A stretch of DNA of 64,000 nt from Litoribacillus peritrichatus (GTDB taxonomy: Bacteria; Pseudomonadota; Gammaproteobacteria; Pseudomonadales; Litoribrevibacteraceae): the NCBI RefSeq assembly GCF_039537985.1, contig NZ_BAABBN010000004.1, positions 1,674,001 through 1,738,000 of the forward strand, written 5' to 3'. The notes under the pieces were generated by a model, which was given only the letters and a program-made list of their open reading frames with translations, had not been told where the DNA came from and did no database searches. The position numbers and the translations under genes were made by a program. Shown here piece by piece: positions 35,762-45,003 of this stretch. The stretch's first letter is position 1, and each line of letters begins with the position of its first letter.

Positions 35762-36805
35762 ATGAATACATTGTTTATTCTCGTACTCGGTTTAAGCCTT
35801 TTGGCCTTCCAAGGATGGATGTTCAAGTTACTCACCGGGGAGCGCTGGCAGTTTCTGGCAACCATTCCTTTAAAGAAAAACCCTCAGGGTGAATGGCTTG
35901 GACTCAACCTGACCTACTACGGTGTATTCACCGCTACCTCGCTAGCCATTGGCGTTATCTTGTTTATATTGATGATGGCATCGGTAGGCAACTCTTTGAC
36001 ACTATCCGCTGTGGTGATCGCAGCACTGCTGGCCGTTTGCCTGCCGTCTGCACGTTTAGTGGCCCGCATCGTAGAAGGCAAAAGCCATACCTTCACTATT
36101 GGCGGAGCAACCTTCGTTGGCATCATTTGCGCACCCCTATTCATCGAAGGTTCCAATCTACTTATGGCCAAATACGGCGAGTTGTCACTCATTCCGACCA
36201 TGGCAGCCATGTCCATTGCTTACAGCTTTGGTGAAGGCATAGGTCGCCTTGCATGCGTCAGCTTCGGTTGTTGCTACGGTAAGCCAATGCAAGAAATGCC
36301 AAATTGGGTGCAGAAAGTGTTTGGCCCGCTAAGTTTTACCTTTTCAGGCGAAACACGAAAAGCTTGTTACGCCTCCGAATTACACGGCATTCAAATATTG
36401 CCGATACAGGCCATTACGTCAGTATTGTATGTTTTGTGCGGACTGATCGGATTATTTACCTTCCTTGAAGGCTTCTACTTCTTTGCTTTAATGTTTACCC
36501 TGGCGTTTACTCAGTTCTGGCGTCTTTATTCTGAAACCTTAAGAGCAGACTATCGTGGAGGCCAAAAGATTTCACCTTATCAAATAATGACGGTCGTCGC
36601 CGTGGTCTACACAGCCATTTTCATGAGTTTCTACCCGGCACCGGAAGTGGTTGAAGCGAACCTTATCAACGGCTTGTCTTTTCTCTGGTCGCCAGAAGTC
36701 ATACTTGGCGTTCAGGCCATTTGGTTACTGTCGTTCTTTTACACAGGCACAAGCACCGTCACCAGCTCCAACCTGAAGTTTCAACTGCACAGAGACAGAA
36801 TTTAA
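35762..36805 (+). CDS. Lgt-like polytopic membrane protein (prolipoprotein diacylglyceryl transferase family)
   Basis: A 347-residue protein with about eight or nine transmembrane segments. GEGIGRLACVSFGCCYGKP near residue 160 corresponds to the Lgt signature, in the GCCYGKP variant typical of divergent Lgt-family proteins rather than the GNF form of housekeeping Lgt. ELHGIQILPIQAITSVLYVL matches the region after the signature where Lgt has PTQLYE-like residues. Lgt moves a diacylglyceryl group from phosphatidylglycerol to a cysteine; the acceptor for this branch is unknown. It begins one base after the decarboxylase stop and ends at a strong terminator. The housekeeping lgt is presumably elsewhere. 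Confidence 0.8.
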   Translation: MNTLFILVLGLSLLAFQGWMFKLLTGERWQFLATIPLKKNPQGEWLGLNLTYYGVFTATSLAIGVILFILMMASVGNSLTLSAVVIAALLAVCLPSARLVARIVEGKSHTFTIGGATFVGIICAPLFIEGSNLLMAKYGELSLIPTMAAMSIAYSFGEGIGRLACVSFGCCYGKPMQEMPNWVQKVFGPLSFTFSGETRKACYASELHGIQILPIQAITSVLYVLCGLIGLFTFLEGFYFFALMFTLAFTQFWRLYSETLRADYRGGQKISPYQIMTVVAVVYTAIFMSFYPAPEVVEANLINGLSFLWSPEVILGVQAIWLLSFFYTGTSTVTSSNLKFQLHRDRI

Positions 36806-36836
36806 AAACGCATTTAAATTCAACAGATACAAAAAA

Positions 36837-36861
36837 GGCACTTAATCGAGAATTAAGTGCC
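36837..36861. terminator. Bidirectional terminator
   Basis: GGCACTTAAT and ATTAAGTGCC around a 5-base loop, with A- and T-runs on both sides. It lies between the lipid operon and the convergent small membrane protein gene. Confidence 0.9.
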
Positions 36862-36883
36862 TTTTTAATACGTTCCAAAACAG

Positions 36884-37105
36884 TTAACCGCTTTGGGACC
36901 CTGACTGGGATTTCTCTTCGGCTTTATTATAAGCCGTATAAGCAGAAATCAAATGACAAACCCAACCTAAAAAGCCGCCCGTGCCTATCCATAACCCCGG
37001 TGTGATAATCAACCAAAATAAAGCACGCCAAAAATGGCCATTATATATTTGACCAACGCCCGGAATAATTAAACTTAAAACAGCTGCAATTCCTGAGTTC
37101 GACAA
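36884..37105 (-). CDS. Small TM2-like membrane protein
   Basis: A 73-residue protein with two hydrophobic helices. The sequence LSLIIPGVGQIYNGHFWRA has the PGxGQxYNG pattern of TM2-like proteins; a Ser/Gly/Gln-rich tail follows. The role is unknown. Initiation is at TTG, supported by an AAGGAG six bases upstream and the lack of an ATG. It lies 35 bases downstream of slyD on the same strand. Confidence 0.7.
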   Translation of the reverse strand: MSNSGIAAVLSLIIPGVGQIYNGHFWRALFWLIITPGLWIGTGGFLGWVCHLISAYTAYNKAEEKSQSGSQSG

Positions 37106-37140
37106 TGAGTTCTCCTTAGAAAATCCGCTTACAAGGTGTA

Positions 37141-37623
37141 TTAATGGTTACAACCTGGTCCGTGAACGTGGCCGTGCTCCAGTTCATCTGCGGTAGCATC
37201 ACGTACATCTTTAACAGTCACATCAAAAACAAGGTCTTTACCTGCCAACGGATGGTTACCATCGACCGTAACTTTATCACCTTCAACTTCAGTCACGATA
37301 ATCTGAATCGGATGACCGTCCGGAGATTCCGCGTGGAAAGCCATGCCCGGCTCAACTTTATCCACGCCTTCAAACGCTTCCATTGGTACTTCCTGAACCA
37401 TTTGATCATGGTATTCGCCGTATGCTTCTGCAGCAACGATTTCAACGTTCACTTGATCACCAACGGTTTTACCTTCTAAAGCCTTTTCCAGACCAGGAAT
37501 AATGTTATTAGCACCATGAACATACACTAACGGCTCGGAACCTTCAGACGAGTCAAGCACCTGACCATTGGTGTCAGATACTTTAAAATCCATGGTTACT
37601 ACTTTTTGATTTGAAATAGACAT
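37141..37623 (-). CDS. slyD: FKBP-type peptidyl-prolyl isomerase SlyD
   Basis: A 160-residue cytosolic prolyl isomerase and chaperone. The FKBP domain (VTMDFKVSDTNGQVLDSSEG, IPGLEKALEGKTVGDQVN) is interrupted by the insert-in-flap domain (YGEYHDQMVQEVP), and the short His-rich tail HGHVHGPGCNH can bind nickel. The tail is much shorter than that of E. coli SlyD. The ATG at 37623 is preferred over an upstream TTG because GAGAG precedes it. Confidence 0.92.
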   Translation of the reverse strand: MSISNQKVVTMDFKVSDTNGQVLDSSEGSEPLVYVHGANNIIPGLEKALEGKTVGDQVNVEIVAAEAYGEYHDQMVQEVPMEAFEGVDKVEPGMAFHAESPDGHPIQIIVTEVEGDKVTVDGNHPLAGKDLVFDVTVKDVRDATADELEHGHVHGPGCNH

Positions 37624-37792
37624 ATTAGCTCTCAAGTGAGGGTTATTCGCTTCATACGAACAACAAAATTTAAAGACTCAAAGACACATTGTAAGTGCCT
37701 TTAAGTCATAATCAAAATTTCATTGAGAACTATCTAAGGGCAGATCAGAATTATTCAACCCAAGAGGCAAGATTTATCAAAGCTTTCATCGG

Positions 37793-38032
37793 CTAGCCAT
37801 CAATTCCAAGAAAGCCTGCCAATTCGGTATACCCGCCAATGTGTTCCTTGCCATGAAATATCTGAGGTACAGTTTCAACAGGCTTTCCTACTGTTTTTTC
37901 CAGATCAGCCTTAGAAATGCCCTCCTTATGAATGTCCACGTAAATAAAATCCAGAGCTTTGGTTTCACATAACGCTTTCGCTCTACGACAAAAACCACAA
38001 CCTTCACGACCAAAAATTGTAATGCGTTTCAT
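37793..38032 (-). CDS. Glutaredoxin, GrxA-like
   Basis: A 79-residue dithiol glutaredoxin with active site GCGFCRRAK at residues 11-19, a VPQIF cis-Pro loop and HIGGYTEL at the glutathione-binding end. It reduces protein disulfides with glutathione. The length and GREGCGFC start resemble GrxA, an electron donor for ribonucleotide reductase. It stands alone. Confidence 0.88.
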   Translation of the reverse strand: MKRITIFGREGCGFCRRAKALCETKALDFIYVDIHKEGISKADLEKTVGKPVETVPQIFHGKEHIGGYTELAGFLGIDG

Positions 38033-38130
38033 AATTGCTCTCTCCGAAGTGTTTCAATAGAGCGAATTATGAACAACCAAATAAAAACAATGAAATTAAT
38101 TAAATTCAAAACACTAATAGAAAAAAACTA

Positions 38131-39234
38131 TCAAAATAAACTGATTTGACCACTGGCGGTATGAGATCCCATCGAAAAATCATTACAGTTCAAATGCTCT
38201 TTTGTCTGACTGTTTAGGTGATTCTTCCGACAGGCCATATAAAAGCGCTGAGCAATCAGCTCCGAAAACACCCCGGTACCGGTCATCCGCTGATTAAAAT
38301 TGGCGTTATATAACTTCCCGTTTCGGCTTTGCTCAATCAGACTTAAAACATGTCTGGCACGTTGAGGAAAGTGAGCATGGAGCCACTCAACGAATAAAGT
38401 TTTCACTTCATGCGGCAGCCTAAGCAAAATATAACGCGCAGAGTACGCCCCTGCCTGAGCACTTTCGTAAAGAATTGATTCCAGTTCAGAATCATTAATG
38501 GCTGGAATGACAGGAGCAACCAAAACGCCTGTCGGCACACCGGAAGAATTTAATGCAGAAATGAGCTTTAATCGGGTGCGTGCATCGGCGGCCCTTGGCT
38601 CCAGGGTACGTTTCAGCTCGTTATCCAGAGTCGTCATGGAGACATTAACAGAACACAGACCTTGTTTGGCCATATCAGAAAGAATATCCAGATCTCGTTC
38701 AATTAAACTGCCCTTAGTAATAATGGACACCGGATGCTTTACCTCATAAAGCAATTCCAGAATCCCCCTAGTTAGCGCCCATTTGGCTTCTAATGGTTGA
38801 TACGGATCGGTATTCGACCCTAAAACAATCGGCTTACATTGGTATCCGGGCTTCGAAAGCTCTTCCCTTAAAACTTCCACAACGTTCGTTTTGCACACTA
38901 ATTTGGTTTCAAAATCCAGCCCGGCAGACATATCATGGTAAGCGTGCGTCGGCCGGGCATAACAGTACACACACCCATGCTCACAGCCCGCGTAAGGATT
39001 GACCGACTGCTCGAACGGTAAATCCGGAGACTTATTTTTAGATATTACCGATTTGGCCAGTACCTCCTGCACTTCCGTTTCAAGCTTCTTACCAGAAGAA
39101 AAAGATTCACTTTCGTAATCTACGCCCAGCTCTGCCAAAGAGTCGCTATCCCGGACAATCACGTTTTGATGAAAGCGGTTGTTCGGATTGGAAATGGCTC
39201 CGCGACCTTTCATTACCTGAGTAGAAATAGACAT
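38131..39234 (-). CDS. PA0069-family radical SAM protein
   Basis: A protein of about 367 residues with the radical-SAM cluster motif CEHGCVYCYA (CX3CX2C) near residue 85, ARPTHAYH after it, and LGSNTDPYQPLE in the barrel. The family resembles spore photoproduct lyase-like (COG1533) proteins, whose substrate in gammaproteobacteria is undefined. A GGAGG just before the ATG at 39234 sets the start; the GTG 15 bases upstream is part of that site. Confidence 0.88.
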   Translation of the reverse strand: MSISTQVMKGRGAISNPNNRFHQNVIVRDSDSLAELGVDYESESFSSGKKLETEVQEVLAKSVISKNKSPDLPFEQSVNPYAGCEHGCVYCYARPTHAYHDMSAGLDFETKLVCKTNVVEVLREELSKPGYQCKPIVLGSNTDPYQPLEAKWALTRGILELLYEVKHPVSIITKGSLIERDLDILSDMAKQGLCSVNVSMTTLDNELKRTLEPRAADARTRLKLISALNSSGVPTGVLVAPVIPAINDSELESILYESAQAGAYSARYILLRLPHEVKTLFVEWLHAHFPQRARHVLSLIEQSRNGKLYNANFNQRMTGTGVFSELIAQRFYMACRKNHLNSQTKEHLNCNDFSMGSHTASGQISLF

Positions 39235-39483
39235 AAAACCTCCAATCACAACTTGAGCTTGCTACACCAAACCAGAAAATACTGTAATTATTTACAGTAT
39301 TCTAAAGATAAAGAATTCTTAAGTGCTTTGCAATAAAAAACCAAGCTCTTTTTTTCACACGCACAACAAAGCCCCAACAAGGTTTAGAAATTATTTTTTG
39401 ACTAAAAATCATTCAGCTTTTCAAACCAACTTCAATATTTACACTATATTTTTAATGAGTTGCTTTTAAGAAAGAGGGATCTT

Positions 39484-40761
39484 ATGAATGCGGTGGTAAA
39501 TGACGACCAATACATGACACATGTTACCGACCTCGGCGAGTCTGAAGTTGTCACTGCCAGTGAAGACATTGTCAGTGAAAAAGGCGTCATGCTGCTGCCC
39601 AAAGGGGCGGCAATCAACAAAAAGATGTTGTCCAAACTTCAGCAACATTCTCTGGATCAGCAGGTCGATCAGGTGATCACCATAGAAGACGCATTGGACA
39701 GCGCTCAGATTATGGAAATTGGCCAGCTGCTTTTAAAAGAACATCCGGAATTCGCCGCTTCGCAGGCGTTTTTATTTGACCGAACCATGCCCATTCGCAG
39801 TTTTGGTCGCTTAAGACTGAACACAACCACCAGAAATAAACTGACCGTCTGTAAAAACCAAAAGCCCGAGCTGTTCGAGCATTCGATGTTAGTGGCGTAT
39901 TGCTGCATGTGTGTCGCCGATTTAATGAAGGTGCCATTGATTGATGCGGACGATCTCATCACCGCCGCCATGCTTCATGACCTTGGCATGATGCACCTCA
40001 GTAAAGAGTTCCATGACCACAGTGCAATTTACACACCGGAGCAAGAACGGCAAATTGCATCCCACCCCATCATCATGTATCAGATTCTTGCAAAATTTCC
40101 CGAATACACAACCATTGCCAACCTGATTTTGGAGCATCATGAACACTTGGATGGCAGTGGCTACCCGAAAGCACTTGTGGGTAAAACATCACTCCCCAGC
40201 CAAATATTATCCGCCACTGAGTGCGCCATCAGTGTCTTTCAAAAGCATGGCTACAACTACACCTTGTCTGTATTAAAAACCCACATGGCAGAACAATTTA
40301 ACGATAAAGTATCAAAGTGCTTAATCAAAATATTGAACAGCTGGCACGAAGCGTCTTCTGAGTTTGATTTCCCCAGAAACTATGATGACGTAGAATTGCT
40401 CTATGAAAAATTAAACACATCCGTCACCAGCGGTGCAAAAACCCTATCCACACTCACCAATCCTTTTGCCAGCAGCTCAGCCGTCATTCATTTAAAACAA
40501 AGAATCAGTGCAATACAGGTTTCGTTGGCCAACGTCGGGCTGGATAAATTACGTGGCGCAACGACGCTTAAAATGACATCAGACGACGATGACCTGATCA
40601 TAGAAATTGGCGATGTTATTCAGGACAGCATTTTTCAGGTGTTTGATAGCATCAGAATTTTCCGCCGTCAGCTACACCCGGAAAGCAAAGTCCCCTCTGA
40701 ACTCACTGCATGGCTGAAACAAACTGAAGACACACTCAAGGATTGCTTTTTAGGCGAGTAA
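39484..40761 (+). CDS. HD-GYP domain phosphodiesterase
   Basis: A protein of about 425 residues. An N-terminal segment (about 1-120) has no clear domain. It is followed by an HD-GYP domain with MLHDLGMMHLSKEFHDH, ASHPIIMYQIL and LEHHEHLDGSGYPKAL, the residues that hydrolyse cyclic di-GMP. The usual Lys after HDxG is Met here. The C-terminal 150 residues are helical. A GAGGG five bases before the ATG at 39484 sets the start. Two further same-strand genes follow: a cyclic-nucleotide-binding-fold protein and a PerM-like transporter. Confidence 0.88.
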   Translation: MNAVVNDDQYMTHVTDLGESEVVTASEDIVSEKGVMLLPKGAAINKKMLSKLQQHSLDQQVDQVITIEDALDSAQIMEIGQLLLKEHPEFAASQAFLFDRTMPIRSFGRLRLNTTTRNKLTVCKNQKPELFEHSMLVAYCCMCVADLMKVPLIDADDLITAAMLHDLGMMHLSKEFHDHSAIYTPEQERQIASHPIIMYQILAKFPEYTTIANLILEHHEHLDGSGYPKALVGKTSLPSQILSATECAISVFQKHGYNYTLSVLKTHMAEQFNDKVSKCLIKILNSWHEASSEFDFPRNYDDVELLYEKLNTSVTSGAKTLSTLTNPFASSSAVIHLKQRISAIQVSLANVGLDKLRGATTLKMTSDDDDLIIEIGDVIQDSIFQVFDSIRIFRRQLHPESKVPSELTAWLKQTEDTLKDCFLGE

Positions 40762-40784
40762 ACAGTTAACCGCTACATGCATGA

Positions 40785-41339
40785 ATGAACAACCGCCGGT
40801 GCAAATACACCGGAGTAAACGCTTTAATTATTGGACGCTATCCCGCTGATATGAGCCAAAACAAAAGCCCTCTATGGCACAATTTTTTCCGGAAGAAAAC
40901 CGAGTTCACAGAACGGATCGCAGAGCTTTGGCTGCAAACGCCTCTGTTCAACAAGATTTCTAAAAAACACTGCCAGCTACTCGTTCCGGACATGCATTTA
41001 AGAACCTATCAAAACAACGAGGTTATCTTCCGCCAAGGTGAAACCGGCATTGGTGCGGCCTTAATTTTAAGCGGTCAGGTAAACATCACCTCCAATGACA
41101 AAACACTGGCAACCTTAGGCTCAGGGGACTTTTTCGGCGAAGTTGCGCTGGTTGTTGATGAACCGAGAACCGCCAACGCGGTAACCACAGAGAATACCGA
41201 GGTTATCTTTTTTCTCAGACAAAACCTCGATGAACTCACAGACCGCTACCCAAGAGACGGGGCAAGGCTTATGAGAAACCTGGCGAAAATATTAGCCACC
41301 CGACTCAGAATCAGTAATCAGTCGGTCACCAATGAATAA
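40785..41339 (+). CDS. Cyclic-nucleotide-binding-domain protein
   Basis: A 184-residue protein with a cNMP-binding beta-roll (VIFRQGETGIGAALILSGQV, GSGDFFGEVALVVDEPRTA) flanked by helices, but no DNA-binding domain. FFGEVALVVDEPRTA matches the phosphate-binding cassette, with Arg placed to bind the phosphate. It may sense a cyclic nucleotide or act only as a fold. The start is uncertain: ATG 40785 or ATG 40851 (MSQNKSPLW). It overlaps the transporter gene by 8 bases, so the two are coupled. Confidence 0.75.
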   Translation: MNNRRCKYTGVNALIIGRYPADMSQNKSPLWHNFFRKKTEFTERIAELWLQTPLFNKISKKHCQLLVPDMHLRTYQNNEVIFRQGETGIGAALILSGQVNITSNDKTLATLGSGDFFGEVALVVDEPRTANAVTTENTEVIFFLRQNLDELTDRYPRDGARLMRNLAKILATRLRISNQSVTNE

Positions 41340-42393
41340 CTGGCTACATCGTCCTTCCGGCTTGGCCATCATAACGTTTTTGGTGATCACCTCCACCGTA
41401 GCCGGTCTATCCCTATTATTTAAGCCTGTTTTCTTCGCATTACTGGTGTCGTTCACCTTATACGCATTACTGGAACCTGTAGGCAATCAAATGACCGGCC
41501 GAGGCCTGCCACCAGCAACCACTGCATCCATTATTCTATGCCTGTTAATATGCCTCAGTACTTTATTTACTTTTATAGGATTTCCTAAATTACTCGATGG
41601 CCTGGTATCCGCTCAGGAAAAAACCGGCATTTTCAAGTCGACATTGCTCAGTTGGGTCAACCAAATTCAGCACGAAGTAGAAAAATCCGGCATTACAATC
41701 GACCATGAAAGCATCCAACAATTCATGAACGGCTCTGGCACCACACTCAACTTAGAGGCCATCATTGAAGGATCGAACATTTTGTTAAATATTTCAGGCA
41801 CCCTATTACTGGTTCCTTTCATCGTATTCTTCCTGCTAAGGGATTACCGGTCATTAAGAAATCGTTTGCTGGCGCTTCTGCCAAACGATTATTTTGAGAT
41901 GGGGTGGTTGATTTATTATCGAGTGGCCAAACAGCTTCAGGGTTATATCCGAGGTGTCATCATTCAAACTTCCATACTGGCAACCGTATCAACCATCGGA
42001 TTTTTACTTGCCGGCTTTGATTCGCCTTTGATGCTCGGTATTTTAGCGGGACTGTTTGGTATCATTCCCTATTTAGGGCCTGCGCTCGCACTGTTTCCGC
42101 CACTTTTAATGGCAATGAGTGTACAACCTTTTGATATTTATTACGTTTGGGCAGCGGTATCAGTCATCGGCGTGGCATTCATTTTCGACAATCTGGTAGT
42201 AATCCCGACCATCATAGCCAACTCCGTTGACCTCCACCCTTTCGTGGTCATTGTCGGCGTGATCATTTTTGGCAGCTTATTCGGAATCATAGGTACAATC
42301 TTAGCGCTGCCAATTCTAGCAGCTTCCAAGATTTTATTTGTGGGACTTTATCAGGGGTTTTCTCAACGAGACATCACTCAGCAAGTCTCTTAA
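41332..42393 (+). CDS. AI-2E family (PerM-like) transporter
   Basis: A 353-residue inner-membrane protein with the AI-2E/PerM layout: three N-terminal helices, a soluble loop (about 80-145), then five helices with LLLVPFIVFFLLRDYRSLR, LFGIIPYLGPALALFP and GIIGTILALPILA. Members are proposed autoinducer-2 or cation exporters; the substrate here is unknown. It overlaps the cNMP-domain gene at ATGAATAA and ends three bases before the convergent hydrolase gene. Confidence 0.88.
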   Translation: MNNWLHRPSGLAIITFLVITSTVAGLSLLFKPVFFALLVSFTLYALLEPVGNQMTGRGLPPATTASIILCLLICLSTLFTFIGFPKLLDGLVSAQEKTGIFKSTLLSWVNQIQHEVEKSGITIDHESIQQFMNGSGTTLNLEAIIEGSNILLNISGTLLLVPFIVFFLLRDYRSLRNRLLALLPNDYFEMGWLIYYRVAKQLQGYIRGVIIQTSILATVSTIGFLLAGFDSPLMLGILAGLFGIIPYLGPALALFPPLLMAMSVQPFDIYYVWAAVSVIGVAFIFDNLVVIPTIIANSVDLHPFVVIVGVIIFGSLFGIIGTILALPILAASKILFVGLYQGFSQRDITQQVS

Positions 42394-42395
42394 AA

Positions 42396-43055
42396 TCAAC
42401 CACGATGATCTGACACAAACGGATTATTTTTGCGTTCAAAGCCAATGGTTGAATTCGGCCCATGACCGGCAATGAACTCATAATCATCTTCCAGCGACCA
42501 AAGCTGCTGATGAATAGAATTCACTAAGGTATCCATGTCTCCTTTAGGAAAGTCTGTCCGGCCAATCGAACCGTTAAACAACACATCCCCCACAATGGCC
42601 AGCTTTGAAGGATGGTGAATGAAGACCACATGACCCGGAGTATGTCCAGGACAATGACGGACTTCAAGATATTGATCTCCCACCTGAACCGTATCACCTT
42701 GCTCTAACCATTGATTTGGGGAAAACGATTTGGTGGCCGGAAACCCAAACATCATGCTTTGCTGAGGAAGCAAATCAATCCAAAACTGTTCTTCTTTTTG
42801 CGGACCAACAATAGGTACGCCCTTAGTTTCTGCCAAATCCGCAGTAGCCCCCGCATGATCGATATGGCAATGCGTCAGCAACACTTTTTCCAGCGTCAGA
42901 CCCAGTTCATCAATCGCGGCCAAAATTTTGGGTAAATCACCGCCGGGGTCAACCACCGCTGCTTTTTTCGTTTTTTCACACCAAATCACCGAGCAATTTT
43001 GCTCAAAAGTAGTGACTGGAACGATTTTATAAGCCAATCCACGTCCTGCTGACAT
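42396..43055 (-). CDS. Metallo-beta-lactamase fold hydrolase (glyoxalase II-like, YcbL type)
   Basis: A 219-residue hydrolase with LTHCHIDHAGATADLA (HxHxDH) near residue 60, HCPGHTPGHVVFI and VGDVLFNGSIGRTDFP, as in the YcbL branch of glyoxalase II-like enzymes, which act on thioesters such as S-lactoylglutathione. It lies 29 bases downstream of cmoB on the same strand and may be transcribed with it. Confidence 0.9.
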   Translation of the reverse strand: MSAGRGLAYKIVPVTTFEQNCSVIWCEKTKKAAVVDPGGDLPKILAAIDELGLTLEKVLLTHCHIDHAGATADLAETKGVPIVGPQKEEQFWIDLLPQQSMMFGFPATKSFSPNQWLEQGDTVQVGDQYLEVRHCPGHTPGHVVFIHHPSKLAIVGDVLFNGSIGRTDFPKGDMDTLVNSIHQQLWSLEDDYEFIAGHGPNSTIGFERKNNPFVSDHRG

Positions 43056-43084
43056 CCAGCAAACTCCTATTGTTATATTTTAAA

Positions 43085-44059
43085 TTACAGCCGAGCGACC
43101 AATGTTGCACGAGTCGGTGCCGGATAGCCTTCAATGGTCTTATTCACATCGTCGGGATCTAAGAAATCCGCCAGCGAATTAAAGTGCATCCATTCGGTGG
43201 ATCGCTGCTCTTCAAGGGATGTTTGATTCACATCCACCACCTTTATGTCTTTAAATCCGACACGCTCCAACCACTGAATAAGCGTTTCACACGAAGGTAA
43301 AAACCACACGTTACGCATTTGTGCGTAACGGTTCGCAGGTACCAGGCTATAACCTTCCGGGCCATCAACCACCAAAGTCTCCAGTACCAACTCACCATGA
43401 GGTTGCAAACAGGCTTTCAGTTGATAGAGATGATCAATCGGTGATCTCCGGTGATACAGCACCCCCATAGAAAACACGGTATCAAAGCCGCCTACATTTT
43501 CAGGCATGTCTTCCAGCGTCAACGGTAGCATATACACATTGTTTGAACCGATAAAATGGCGGGTTGCCCAATACTGCATGTTCGACAGAGGAGAAGGCTC
43601 TATGCCAACCACCAAATTAGCACCGGCACCAGCCATCCGCCAACAGTGGTACCCGCTGCCACACCCTACATCCAGTACGTGCCGGCCTTTCAATGAACTT
43701 ATGTACGGTGCCACACGATCCCACTTCCAGTCAGACCGCCATTCTGTATCAATGTCCACACCCAGAATATGAAATGGCCCTTTTCGCCATGGCGTCAGTT
43801 GCTTCAATTGATCCGTCAGCGCTTGTTTTTCCGATTCTGGCAAAGGTGTATTTTTGCCAATGGCCAGATCATGACTGTTCAGATCAACGTCCAACGGACC
43901 ATATTCCGGCAAAGATTCCACCAATGGAATCCATTTCTTCAAATTGGCCCAACGTTTTTCAGACAAACCATAAGCAATTTTTTCAGGCAGCCCCTCTGCT
44001 AGCTTAGCAACGGGGGTTTCAGGCAATAAAGTCAGGATATCTTCAAAGGTAATTTTCAT
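43085..44059 (-). CDS. cmoB: tRNA 5-carboxymethoxyuridine synthase CmoB
   Basis: A 324-residue enzyme that uses carboxy-SAM to convert 5-hydroxyuridine to cmo5U at tRNA position 34. The SAM-binding VLDVGCGSGYHCWRMAGAGA and SMGVLYHRRSPIDHLYQLK are the diagnostic segments. The ATG at 44059 (MKITFEDILT) is chosen over the upstream extension because it gives the family length. cmoA lies upstream on the same strand, providing the carboxy-SAM. Confidence 0.95.
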   Translation of the reverse strand: MKITFEDILTLLPETPVAKLAEGLPEKIAYGLSEKRWANLKKWIPLVESLPEYGPLDVDLNSHDLAIGKNTPLPESEKQALTDQLKQLTPWRKGPFHILGVDIDTEWRSDWKWDRVAPYISSLKGRHVLDVGCGSGYHCWRMAGAGANLVVGIEPSPLSNMQYWATRHFIGSNNVYMLPLTLEDMPENVGGFDTVFSMGVLYHRRSPIDHLYQLKACLQPHGELVLETLVVDGPEGYSLVPANRYAQMRNVWFLPSCETLIQWLERVGFKDIKVVDVNQTSLEEQRSTEWMHFNSLADFLDPDDVNKTIEGYPAPTRATLVARL

Positions 44060-44176
44060 TTTTTCCAACAAAACGATCAAAGCAAGAGGCGGACAAAGCG
44101 GCTTCGTTTATGGATTCTAAAGCGCAGTTATTTATCTAAAAGACAGTTTTTTCAAACACGGTTATTTAAAACACAG

Positions 44177-44905
44177 CTATTTTACAGCCAGGAATGACGC
44201 AAAGTTCAAACAACGAAACCAGGAATACACATGGCTGAATCCAACTTTTTCAAGGCGACAAATGTGTTCGCCATTTGACTCAGGCACCAATACATTTTCA
44301 ATCGCAGCCCGTTTTTGGGCAATTTCAAGATCGCTGTAACCATTCGCCCGTTTGAAGTCATGGTGCAACGTAATCATCAAATCATTTTCACCCGATTGAC
44401 TGAACGCCAGCTTCTCAGATAAAACCAAAGCGCCTCCTGGCACCAAACCGTCGTATATTTTCTTGAGAAGAGACTCTCGTAAGTCTTTTTCAATGAACTG
44501 AAGCGTAAAGTTCAAAACCACCAAAGACGCATTTTCAATTTTGAGGTCAAGAATGTCGGCTTGCTGAACCTTAACCGGAAAACGATGACCCGCTTTTTCA
44601 AGGTTATCAGAACAACGAGCCACCATGGCTTCGGAGTTATCGACTGCAATAAGTTCACAGCCTTCCACATCCACCATCTGATTCACAACCAGTGAACAGG
44701 CCCCCAAAGAACAACCCAAGTCATAGATACGAGTATCCGGCTGTACATAATGGCGAGCCATCACTCCAATGTGAGATACAATAGTGCTGTATCCGGGAGC
44801 AGACCTTGAAATCATGTCTTCAAAAACCTGCGCCACATTGTCATCAAAAACAAAGTCGCTTATGCGCTCTTTTGGTGTTGAATAAATTTGATCTTGAGTA
44901 CTCAT
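44177..44905 (-). CDS. cmoA: Carboxy-S-adenosyl-L-methionine synthase CmoA
   Basis: A 242-residue SAM-fold enzyme that makes carboxy-SAM from SAM and prephenate. IYDLGCSLGACSLVV is the cofactor loop and VVLNFTLQFIEKDLRESLL is typical of the family. The start is ATG at 44905. It precedes cmoB by about 117 bases in the same orientation, the usual cmoAB order. Confidence 0.95.
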   Translation of the reverse strand: MSTQDQIYSTPKERISDFVFDDNVAQVFEDMISRSAPGYSTIVSHIGVMARHYVQPDTRIYDLGCSLGACSLVVNQMVDVEGCELIAVDNSEAMVARCSDNLEKAGHRFPVKVQQADILDLKIENASLVVLNFTLQFIEKDLRESLLKKIYDGLVPGGALVLSEKLAFSQSGENDLMITLHHDFKRANGYSDLEIAQKRAAIENVLVPESNGEHICRLEKVGFSHVYSWFRCLNFASFLAVK

Positions 44906-45003
44906 GAATTAACCACACTCTGACGAAGCGGCTATTTTATAGAATGAACACACAATAGAAAAGGCGTTAACCTAAGGAGCCTCATGATGGAGTGCACAGT
45001 CAA

